The notes under the pieces were generated by a model. It worked only from the letters and a program-made list of their open reading frames with translations, did no database searches and was not told where the DNA came from. Shown here in pieces: positions 1 to 5,772 of a stretch of 11,889 nucleotides of DNA. The stretch's first letter is position 1; the number at the start of each line of letters is the position of its first letter. This stretch comes from Bdellovibrio sp. (GTDB lineage: Bacteria > Bdellovibrionota > Bdellovibrionia > Bdellovibrionales > UBA1609), in the NCBI GenBank assembly GCA_003694355.1, contig RFKI01000145.1, positions 1-11,889 of the forward strand. Direction: 5' to 3'. The position numbers and the translations under genes are program-made.

Positions 1-414
1 CCCCAGATAGGACGTTTTGATGCCAATGGTTTTTGTGGCGAAGAACTGAAAATCATCCATGAAACCAAGAAAATCCTCGATCTCCCCGAACTTCGAGTCA
101 GCGCCTTTACCGTGCGTGTGCCGGTTATGAATGCCCATAGTGAAGCTGTCTGGGTGACCTTAAAAGAAAAAGCCTCTTATTCAGATCTCTCCAAGGCTTT
201 TCATTCCCAGAGTGGTCTGGTTCCTACCCTGGAAGACTCTTCAAACTACCCCACAGCTCTGAACTCTTCTTCCCAAAAAGACACCTTTATAGGACGTCTT
301 CACCAAGACCTGGAAGATCCACAAACCTGGCTTTTTTGGGTTGTTGCAGACAATATTTTAAAAGGGGCGGCCTGGAACGGTCTTCAAATTGCTCAAAAAA
401 TATTCCTTTCCTAA
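1..414 (+). CDS. asd: Aspartate-semialdehyde dehydrogenase, C-terminal part (5' end outside window)
   Basis: This is the last 137 codons of aspartate-semialdehyde dehydrogenase, the cytoplasmic enzyme that reduces aspartyl phosphate to aspartate semialdehyde for lysine, diaminopimelate, threonine and methionine synthesis. The frame is open from base 1. Family marks seen in order are the EELKIIHETKKIL stretch, which matches the E-W-K-x-x-x-E-T-x-K-I segment of the family, then VRVPVMNAHSEAV with the conserved Arg and His of the active site, then FIGRLHQDL and the C-terminal WVVADNILKGAAWNGLQIA helix. The catalytic Cys and the NADP-binding domain would lie upstream of the window. The gene ends in TAA at 412-414. 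I see no terminator hairpin in the 55 bases before the next gene, so read-through into it is possible. Confidence is high from the signature motifs. Confidence 0.95.
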   Translation, partial: PQIGRFDANGFCGEELKIIHETKKILDLPELRVSAFTVRVPVMNAHSEAVWVTLKEKASYSDLSKAFHSQSGLVPTLEDSSNYPTALNSSSQKDTFIGRLHQDLEDPQTWLFWVVADNILKGAAWNGLQIAQKIFLS

Positions 415-469
415 TGGGTTTCAAATATCCTGGCTTTACAGAAGAAAGCTCCCATGAAACAATAATTTT

Positions 470-1861
470 ATGTTAAGAAGATGGCTTTCTTTAATTATTT
501 TATTGTTGTTCCACTTTCCGTTTTACGCCCAAGCCACTGTCACCATCACATCGGTTTCAGGAGCTTCTTACTATGACTCCTCAACCACAACCATCTATGG
601 CGGGTTTGCGGGCCCCGAAGACGCTGTGAACTGCCCTCCCAACTCCGATGGAAAAACATGTAACAACTGTTCCACCCTCACCTCTCTTTCTCGACCCTGT
701 AATGAAAAAAGAGCCATGAACACAAGCACCATAGACATTTCCTTTAAGATCACTGATTTGAGTTCCTCAGATCCCCAAGGACCGGGGGTTGCCATGATGT
801 ACACCAGTGATGGAGCGACACAAATAGGCTCTTCCTCATCTTCATCTTTTTCACCTGATCAAACCGCCACTCTATCTGTGGCTTGGGATGACATTTGTCG
901 AGCTGATGATTCCAGCAGTACAGACTGTGACGATACGGCTGGGGAAAACACAGCTCTTTCTGTACGCATCGGTCTTGATTTGGATGGGCAAAACGGGCTG
1001 GATCAATCAGTGGAATATACCACCATCACCATCCACTGGCACAATCCAGACGCATCTGCTGCCACAGCATCTGTTTGTGGCAACGGCACAGGAGGAATCT
1101 GTGACTTCAGCATCTATCCAGGAGATGAAAAAGTTTATATTGAAAACCTGCAATCTGATCTTGTAACGGATAACAATTTCAAAAACCTGGTGTCTGGGAT
1201 TGATGCCTATGCGCTTCGCCTGCTCTTTCACACGGACGGATTTAGTTCCGTTCTCCCCAATGTTTCCAGTGACTTCAAAGAAGACCTGGACATTGACTCT
1301 AATGGAACCGTTAGCAGCATTGTGGACCGTCTTGAAAATAACACTCCTTATTTTTTCCGCCTAGGCGTGGTCGATAAAGCTCAAAACCTTTTATATGTCA
1401 CCAGTGATACAATGATTGATGATGCCAGCAATGACCCCTGTGACAGCACTCAAGTTGCAGCTTCTTTTGATCCTGATTGTAAGTTCTCAGCCAAACCTGA
1501 TGAAGTGCTGGGTTTTCTCACAGATGACTTGAACTGCTTTGTGGCCACAGCGGCTTTCGGGTCACCGCTGTCTAAAAAAGTCAATGACTTTCGTCTTTTT
1601 AGAGATCGCTACCTTATGCCTTCAGACCTAGGCAAAAAAATGGTCCATCTCTATTATAAATATTCTCCGCCTTTAGCTCACTGGATTGCCCAAAGTGACC
1701 TCAGACGATTAGCCACTCGAATTTTTTTATGGCCCCTTTGGACTCTGGTTTGGCTCACTCTCTATATCAATCCGCTGGTAACGCTTCTCCTTTTAGGAAC
1801 AATTCTACTGATTTTTATAAATGTCTGGCGCAGAAAACACAAAAAGGACGCCCATGTTTAA
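470..1861 (+). CDS. Secreted/envelope protein with fibronectin-III-like region and CFI-box C-terminus
   Basis: A 463-residue exported protein of unknown precise role. Residues 1-22 form a signal peptide (RR, then a long Leu/Ile core, ending AQA). A Ser/Thr-rich, Cys-containing region follows. About residues 214-311 look like a fibronectin type III fold, ending FFRLGVVDKAQN, which resembles the usual A-x-D-x-A-x-N end of such domains. At residues 356-363 is CFVATAAF, the CFI-box, followed by FRLFRDRYL and YYKYSPPLAHWIA, which are the other conserved blocks of CFI-box C-terminal domains. The tail (about 412-455) is strongly hydrophobic and ends in a basic stretch (WRRKHKK), the layout of a membrane-anchored or processed sorting signal. 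Ribosome binding upstream of the ATG is weak. The stop overlaps the next gene by 8 bases, so the two are probably co-translated. The CFI-box assignment is firm; the function is not known. Confidence 0.8.
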   Translation: MLRRWLSLIILLLFHFPFYAQATVTITSVSGASYYDSSTTTIYGGFAGPEDAVNCPPNSDGKTCNNCSTLTSLSRPCNEKRAMNTSTIDISFKITDLSSSDPQGPGVAMMYTSDGATQIGSSSSSSFSPDQTATLSVAWDDICRADDSSSTDCDDTAGENTALSVRIGLDLDGQNGLDQSVEYTTITIHWHNPDASAATASVCGNGTGGICDFSIYPGDEKVYIENLQSDLVTDNNFKNLVSGIDAYALRLLFHTDGFSSVLPNVSSDFKEDLDIDSNGTVSSIVDRLENNTPYFFRLGVVDKAQNLLYVTSDTMIDDASNDPCDSTQVAASFDPDCKFSAKPDEVLGFLTDDLNCFVATAAFGSPLSKKVNDFRLFRDRYLMPSDLGKKMVHLYYKYSPPLAHWIAQSDLRRLATRIFLWPLWTLVWLTLYINPLVTLLLLGTILLIFINVWRRKHKKDAHV

Positions 1862-2639
1862 AAGGCCTCTTACTATTTATACTTTTGTTGTTTTACTCTC
1901 TGGAGCCTTTTCTCCTTTAGCCCTCGGTTCTGAAAAGGCAACCTATATCCACCACCCCTTTGCCAAAAAAGGGCTGACCGTTATTGATAAAGAAGGAGTT
2001 TACCATTACAAGGTCAAAGCTTCTCCCCAAGACAAAGCGGCCTCTTTACGTTTGGGATTTATCAGTTTCCCTCAATTAACCAACAAAGAAGGCACTCTCT
2101 TTTCTTCTCTCTATCCTGACTCTTCTTCTCCTTTTTTGCTTGGCGACTATGAATGGCAATTTTGGAGAGGGGGCTGGGGAAAACTGGGTATCAAAGTGGG
2201 ATCTGGCATTTATTTTACTCAAGGCAATGGAGTTTTTAAAAGTTCCGAAAATGCAGGCAAAACACCCAAAGAAGTTTTCACTTTTGTTTTATTTCCCAAC
2301 AATGCCTCTGTGATCTATCGAGCTCAACTCTGGGATACCCAATGGCTTGTCCCTTTTGCCGAAGGGGGCCTTGATTATTTCACCTTCCTGGAAAGCCGGG
2401 ACGACCATAAAAACCCGCCCTTAGGGGCCAAGGCGGGAGGAGCTCTGGCCGCTCACTGGGCTGCGGGCGCCGGGATCAACACCAGCCTTCTTGCGAAAGA
2501 AGCCGCCCTAGAACTGGATAGAGAGTATGGCATTAACTCCGCATGGTTTATGGCAGAGTTCCGTATGATTATTGGCCTTAATAACACTTACGACTTTTCT
2601 TCCTCTTCATTCAACTTTGGTGTTCTTTTGGAATTCTAA
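1854..2639 (+). CDS. Putative outer-membrane beta-barrel protein
   Basis: A 261-residue exported protein that I do not recognise as a named family. The chosen start (1854) has a good AGGA site at 1845-1848 and gives a clean signal peptide of about 24 residues (FKRP, then a hydrophobic core, ending ALG before SEKATY). An upstream in-frame ATG at 1821 would add 11 polar residues and spoil this. The mature part has alternating polar/apolar stretches with many aromatic residues (YEWQFWRGGWG, GIKVGSGIYF, WLVPFAEGGLDYF), and the chain ends GVLLEF, with the terminal Phe typical of barrel proteins recognised by the Bam complex. It overlaps the CFI-box gene by 8 bases, so a joint role at the outer membrane is likely. 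The barrel call is inferred from pattern, not from a family match. Confidence 0.65.
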   Translation: MFKRPLTIYTFVVLLSGAFSPLALGSEKATYIHHPFAKKGLTVIDKEGVYHYKVKASPQDKAASLRLGFISFPQLTNKEGTLFSSLYPDSSSPFLLGDYEWQFWRGGWGKLGIKVGSGIYFTQGNGVFKSSENAGKTPKEVFTFVLFPNNASVIYRAQLWDTQWLVPFAEGGLDYFTFLESRDDHKNPPLGAKAGGALAAHWAAGAGINTSLLAKEAALELDREYGINSAWFMAEFRMIIGLNNTYDFSSSSFNFGVLLEF

Positions 2640-2731
2640 CATTTTTCCGAATTTCGTCCTTCTCCATTTCCGAACCTTTCTTTATTCAACGCTCACAAAC
2701 TGGCCCTCTTTGCTCCTCATTTCATGCAAAC

Positions 2732-2737
2732 AAGGAG
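2732..2737 (+). promoter_or_regulatory. Ribosome binding site of the Flp pilin gene
   Basis: AAGGAG lies 6 bases before the ATG at 2744, a near-consensus site suited to a highly expressed pilin. The rest of the 104-base gap (2640-2743) shows no convincing promoter or terminator to my eye. Confidence 0.7.
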
Positions 2738-2743
2738 CTAAGT

Positions 2744-2995
2744 ATGCAAAGACTCAATAACTCTTCAGGACAAGGACTGATTGAGTACCTTATTCTTGTG
2801 GCTTTAATGAGCATTGCCACTCTCAGTGTCGTTCGCCTTTTAAGTCAAACCACAACAGCACGATTTGCCAACATTATCAATGCCCTTCAGGGGCGCCCTC
2901 AACGAGCGCAGGTGGAGAGCGTTCAGCCCTCCGACTATAGCAAAAGAGATCTTGGCAATTTCATGAATGGGGCTGCCAGCAGGAAATCTCCATGA
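2744..2995 (+). CDS. Flp/Fap-type (type IVb) pilin
   Basis: An 83-residue prepilin of the Flp family, the major subunit of Tad pili. The leader is nine residues ending in Gly9. The mature part starts Q-G-L-I-E-Y, so Glu is at +5 and Tyr at +6, which fits the Flp rule G/x(4)-E-Y for the TadV-type prepilin peptidase. A single hydrophobic helix follows (LIEYLILVALMSIATLSVV) and then an amphipathic part with FANIINAL, resembling the end of Flp pilins. After that comes a polar tail of about 35 residues, longer than in many Flp pilins. It has a strong ribosome binding site and its TGA overlaps the next ATG (ATGA), so it heads a translationally coupled cluster. The family call is well supported; expression and pilus formation are inferred. 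Confidence 0.85.
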   Translation: MQRLNNSSGQGLIEYLILVALMSIATLSVVRLLSQTTTARFANIINALQGRPQRAQVESVQPSDYSKRDLGNFMNGAASRKSP

Positions 2996-3366
2996 ATAAC
3001 AAAAAGGGAAGCGCTCTTGTGGAATCCTTGTTGGCCCTGCTCACCTTAAGTTCCGTCATTCCTGGCTTTCTAACTCTTTATTTTTATGCCGCTCTCTCTT
3101 TATGGATTCATGTAAATGGCTATGAAGCCCTTATTTGTGCTCTTTCTCAACCCAAGGAGATACCATCATGTCAAAAAGATGCCATCCAACACATTCAAAA
3201 GTTTTGGAATCCAGAAAGTATAACCATTCATTTTCAAAAAACCCCCATTTATTTAAAGGTATCCATTTTATGGGAATGGCATTTCATACATTTTTCCAAA
3301 AATTTACAACTCCCTCACAACTATTTCCTGAAATTAAGCCGAAAAAGAGACCTGGATTTGTTTTAA
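2992..3366 (+). CDS. TadE-like minor pilin/pseudopilin
   Basis: A 124-residue small membrane protein. After a short basic leader (MNNKKG) the hydrophobic stretch begins S-A-L-V-E, so Glu is at +5 after Gly6, the TadE/prepilin pattern. One membrane helix (about residues 8-38) anchors it with the C-terminal part outside; Cys49 and Cys60 could form a disulfide there. TadE-like proteins are processed minor subunits needed to assemble Flp pili. The start has AGGAAA about 6 bases upstream and overlaps the Flp pilin stop by 4 bases. The last 97 bases overlap the next gene in another frame. That is unusual, but the C-terminal residues (ILWEWHFIHFSKNL) read as real protein. The family call rests on the N-terminal pattern and neighbours, not on a full-length match. 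Confidence 0.65.
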   Translation: MNNKKGSALVESLLALLTLSSVIPGFLTLYFYAALSLWIHVNGYEALICALSQPKEIPSCQKDAIQHIQKFWNPESITIHFQKTPIYLKVSILWEWHFIHFSKNLQLPHNYFLKLSRKRDLDLF

Positions 3367-3836
3367 TAAGCCTTCTTGCGGTTCTACCTCTCATCCTTTC
3401 TTTGTTTTTCATGTTTGTTATTTATGCTCAGATTCTTGTTTTTAAAGCCAAAGGCCTTTATTTCTGCCGACGCCTTCTTTTGCGGCAACAATATTTACAA
3501 ATCTCTATTTTTAAAAAATACAAAAGAAGAGAAATCTCTTTGCAAAGCTACAAAAAACTTTCCTTAAACCTTTATCGAAAAACATTGAAAACATGGAATG
3601 AAATCACTAAGCAACATCAAATCACTCATCACACCAATATTCAACACTCCTTTTCTTCAAGACCTTCTTCTTTATCTCCTCCTTCTTTTTCTCTTAAGTC
3701 TTTTCTGTACTGGAAGCTTCCTCTTTTTCAATACAGAATCAAACTTCCTGTGGCCTGCGCCACAACAGCTTACCTCAGAAAGGAGAATCAATGGCATCCC
3801 ACCATCAAAAGGGTCAAGTCCTCATGGAATTATTGA
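3270..3836 (+). CDS. TadG-like membrane protein (putative)
   Basis: A protein of about 188 residues. Residues 23-29 (KPKKRPG) precede a hydrophobic helix FVLISLLAVLPLIL. The Pro inside the helix and the lack of Glu at +5 match TadG-type rather than TadE-type N-termini. The middle is very basic and the end contains VACATTAYLRKENQW. The start is uncertain. I chose the ATG at 3270, with AAAGGT about 9 bases upstream; an ATG at 3276 is the alternative. Earlier in-frame ATGs at 3135 and 3168 would lengthen a leader that already overlaps the TadE-like gene by 97 bases. The end overlaps the next gene by 46 bases. From about 3600 to 3790 the composition is Ser/Pro-rich and could be mistaken for a wrong frame, but the last 30 residues look like protein. 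A frameshift is not excluded. Confidence 0.5.
   Translation: MGMAFHTFFQKFTTPSQLFPEIKPKKRPGFVLISLLAVLPLILSLFFMFVIYAQILVFKAKGLYFCRRLLLRQQYLQISIFKKYKRREISLQSYKKLSLNLYRKTLKTWNEITKQHQITHHTNIQHSFSSRPSSLSPPSFSLKSFLYWKLPLFQYRIKLPVACATTAYLRKENQWHPTIKRVKSSWNY
3780..3785 (+). promoter_or_regulatory. Ribosome binding site deciding the start at 3791
   Basis: AAGGAG lies 5 bases before the ATG at 3791, inside the end of the TadG-like gene. It is the main evidence that the short 3791 gene is translated despite the overlap. Confidence 0.6.
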
Positions 3837-3985
3837 TTGCCTCTATTTTTCTGGTCAGCCTTCTCGGCGTTCTAGAGGTTCTTTTTAAAAAATCTCAAAA
3901 ACAACTGCATAAATACACCCCAACAGAATTTCACAAAAGGAGAGCCTATGGAAACGTTAAAAAATTTTCTGCAAGCTCAAGGTAA
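3791..3985 (+). CDS. Short TadE-like/pilin-like protein
   Basis: A 64-residue protein with a prepilin-like start. The leader ends at Gly8 (HHQKG) and the mature end begins Q-V-L-M-E-L, giving Glu at +5. One hydrophobic helix follows (LLIASIFLVSLLGVLEVLF) and then a short basic tail. The pattern fits a TadE-like minor pilin reduced to little more than its anchor helix; usual TadE proteins are 130-200 residues. It has a strong ribosome binding site inside the preceding gene and overlaps the next gene by 38 bases. It may be a genuine miniature subunit or the remains of a longer one whose 3' part was overwritten by the downstream gene. The N-terminal motif and binding site make a real gene likely. 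Confidence 0.6.
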   Translation: MASHHQKGQVLMELLIASIFLVSLLGVLEVLFKKSQKQLHKYTPTEFHKRRAYGNVKKFSASSR

Positions 3986-4397
3986 AAACTTCTGGATGAC
4001 GCTCGTGTTGTTTCTTCTTATTTTTACCATTTCTGCCTATTATCAAACTCAACGTTCATCCCACTCCCCACGTCATACAGACGTGACAACGTATATTCCC
4101 AAGGGCTTTGTGCTCGTTCCCATTGAAATTAAAAATCATGTGGCCTTCGAAGCCCTATTCGGAAGCTTTGGCATTGGTAACATCTATTCAGCAAACCCCC
4201 ACCAAAAAGGAGCCCAAATTTTGGCTAGAAGTGTTCGCATTTTAAGAAGCCCGCTCAATTCCCAAGTTTTTGGAGTTTTGCTTCCAGAAGAAGAAGTGAA
4301 ACCTTTTTTGAAAGCCGGCCCCTCTTACTGGGTGGTACTCAAAAATAAAAAAGACCTTCATCCTTCTCAACCCAAAAGTCGCGTGATTTATCAATAA
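3948..4397 (+). CDS. Short CpaB/RcpC-like pilus assembly protein (putative)
   Basis: A 149-residue protein with one N-terminal membrane anchor (about residues 15-36) and a periplasmic domain. From about residue 50 the order of blocks is: PKGFVLVPIEIKNH, then LFGSFGIGNIYSA, then GAQILARSVRILRSP, then VFGVLLPEEEVKPFL, then YWVVLKNKK. This resembles the C-terminal RcpC domain of CpaB proteins: a V-P-I/V start, a segment naming the loop, a V-x-V-L strand, and a late L-P-x-E-E-x helix before the final V-L-(R/K). CpaB joins the Tad secretin complex in the periplasm. Normal CpaB proteins are 250-300 residues with a SAF domain before this region; here it is missing. The binding site AAAGGAG is 5 bases before the ATG. 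The gene ends 4 bases from a converging gene. The CpaB call is tentative, supported by the Tad neighbours. Confidence 0.5.
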   Translation: METLKNFLQAQGKNFWMTLVLFLLIFTISAYYQTQRSSHSPRHTDVTTYIPKGFVLVPIEIKNHVAFEALFGSFGIGNIYSANPHQKGAQILARSVRILRSPLNSQVFGVLLPEEEVKPFLKAGPSYWVVLKNKKDLHPSQPKSRVIYQ

Positions 4398-4401
4398 AAA
4401 A

Positions 4402-5733
4402 TTAGTTTAAAGTTTGTCCCCGAAAAACAACGCGACACACATTTTCATTCTCATCTATTTCTGTAAAGGAATTGGAGGCCCATGATTCATCAGGATGCGA
4501 ATGAAAAGAAAAGGGATCGCCCATAAGAGGAGGCCATCCATTTTGTGCACTTTCTTCCAGAGCTTTTTTCGTCCATTTGAGTGATGGTTCTTCAATGGGG
4601 CTATCACTTCCAAAATAAAAAGGCACTTGGTGTTCTTGAAGAAGACGCCAGGGAAAGGTCCACTTCTTTAACTCTCCGAGCTTGGGCTCTAAAAAGGCTT
4701 TATCGGTTAACCAATGACATGGTTGCAAATAGCAGGAGACCGACAACCTTTTTAAAAGAGGTACTGTTTCAGAACGAACCATCTCCACATGTTCTAAATG
4801 CAAGGTCCCTTTTAATTGTCTTTCTTCTTGCACTTTTAAAGCTGTGAGGGCCACTTGATGAACTGCTTCATCCCCAATGCAATGAACGGCAACAGGCACC
4901 TGCTGCTCCCAAGCTGTCACCAGAATGTCCTGAAGAAAATCATTGCTCATCAAACAAATGCCACGATGGTCTTTACTGTTTTTATACGGCTGACTTAAAA
5001 AAGCACCTTCCGAACCAAGAGCTCCATCAAAAAAAACCTTAAGCCCACAGGGGCGCACATTTAAAAGACCTTTTTGTTGTCTGGCCCGAATGGCTAAATC
5101 CAAAGCCTTTTTATAATCCTTTGGATCTTCGGCATCAAACCATTGCTCCACAGCAAGCAACAATAAACCACTTTCATCCAAGTGCACCACCTCATTCCAC
5201 TGCTCAGACGAGCAGCTCATATCCCGAATGTGAGTGAACCCTCTTTGGTGAAACACCCTCATGGCTTTTATTAAAAAATGCTGAATCTGGGTCTCCTGAA
5301 GTTGAGGCAAATGAGGTGTGATTAAATCCATGGCCCGATCAATAAAAACCCCTTGAATACCCCCAGCCTCATCTCTAAGAATTTCACCCCCCTCAGGAGT
5401 CAAAGAAAACAAAGAAGCATCTGTAGGTAACCCAGCCTGAATCAAAGCCTGAGTATTGGCCCATAGGGCGTGGCCATCTGCCCGAAAAAACACCACAGGA
5501 TGATGAGGAAAAGCACGATCCAAATCACTGCGATGAGGCCACTTTTGAGATGCCCACTGGTTTTGATCCCAACCAAAACCTAAAACCCAATGCCCTTCTG
5601 GCAAAGATGTTTTTAAAGAAAAAACCTCTTCAACAGACTGAAGATTTTTAAGATTCAACCAATCAGAAATACGACCTGTTTCCAACCAGTGAACATGACT
5701 ATCATAACATCTGGGGATCAAATGGTTTTTCAT
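4402..5733 (-). CDS. Compact YtcJ-type metal-dependent amidohydrolase (amidohydrolase family 3)
   Basis: A 443-residue hydrolase of the YtcJ-like branch of the amidohydrolase superfamily, probably cytoplasmic because no signal peptide is seen. Metal and active-site marks are in the expected order: D11-S-H13-V-H15 at the end of the first strand, GFGWDQNQW, FRADGHALWANTQAL, Lys232 in GLKVFFDG, His284 in HCIGDEAVH, His315 in HLEHVEM, and Asp377 in GSDSPIEEP. Family members hydrolyse C-N bonds in amides or cyclic amides; the substrate here cannot be told. The usual members are about 530-560 residues and have a small beta domain built from both chain ends; here the chain starts right at the barrel and ends in a short different tail (CRVVFRGQTLN). 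The ribosome binding site is poor. It lies 39 bases after the Gly-rich gene on the same strand and may be co-transcribed, though nothing else links them. Confidence 0.85.
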   Translation of the reverse strand: MKNHLIPRCYDSHVHWLETGRISDWLNLKNLQSVEEVFSLKTSLPEGHWVLGFGWDQNQWASQKWPHRSDLDRAFPHHPVVFFRADGHALWANTQALIQAGLPTDASLFSLTPEGGEILRDEAGGIQGVFIDRAMDLITPHLPQLQETQIQHFLIKAMRVFHQRGFTHIRDMSCSSEQWNEVVHLDESGLLLLAVEQWFDAEDPKDYKKALDLAIRARQQKGLLNVRPCGLKVFFDGALGSEGAFLSQPYKNSKDHRGICLMSNDFLQDILVTAWEQQVPVAVHCIGDEAVHQVALTALKVQEERQLKGTLHLEHVEMVRSETVPLLKRLSVSCYLQPCHWLTDKAFLEPKLGELKKWTFPWRLLQEHQVPFYFGSDSPIEEPSLKWTKKALEESAQNGWPPLMGDPFSFHSHPDESWASNSFTEIDENENVCRVVFRGQTLN

Positions 5734-5772
5734 CCCCAGCAGTTTACAGGATATGCTTTATAAAATCACGAA

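Noticed and set aside
1821..1853. Upstream ATG for the putative barrel gene
   Set aside because: It would add polar residues before the signal peptide, while the ATG at 1854 has a good ribosome binding site.
3598..3888. 96-residue plus-strand frame with a Leu-rich membrane segment
   Set aside because: No ribosome binding site, overlaps two better supported genes, and the competing frame ends in a protein-like stretch (VACATTAYLRKENQW). A frameshift between the two frames remains possible but is not shown.
4385..4415. Bidirectional terminator between the converging pilus and amidohydrolase genes
   Set aside because: The two stop codons are only 4 bases apart and the AT-rich sequence shows no GC-rich stem.
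4581..4847. 88-residue plus-strand frame inside the amidohydrolase gene
   Set aside because: It lies wholly within a gene with intact catalytic motifs on the other strand and resembles no protein.
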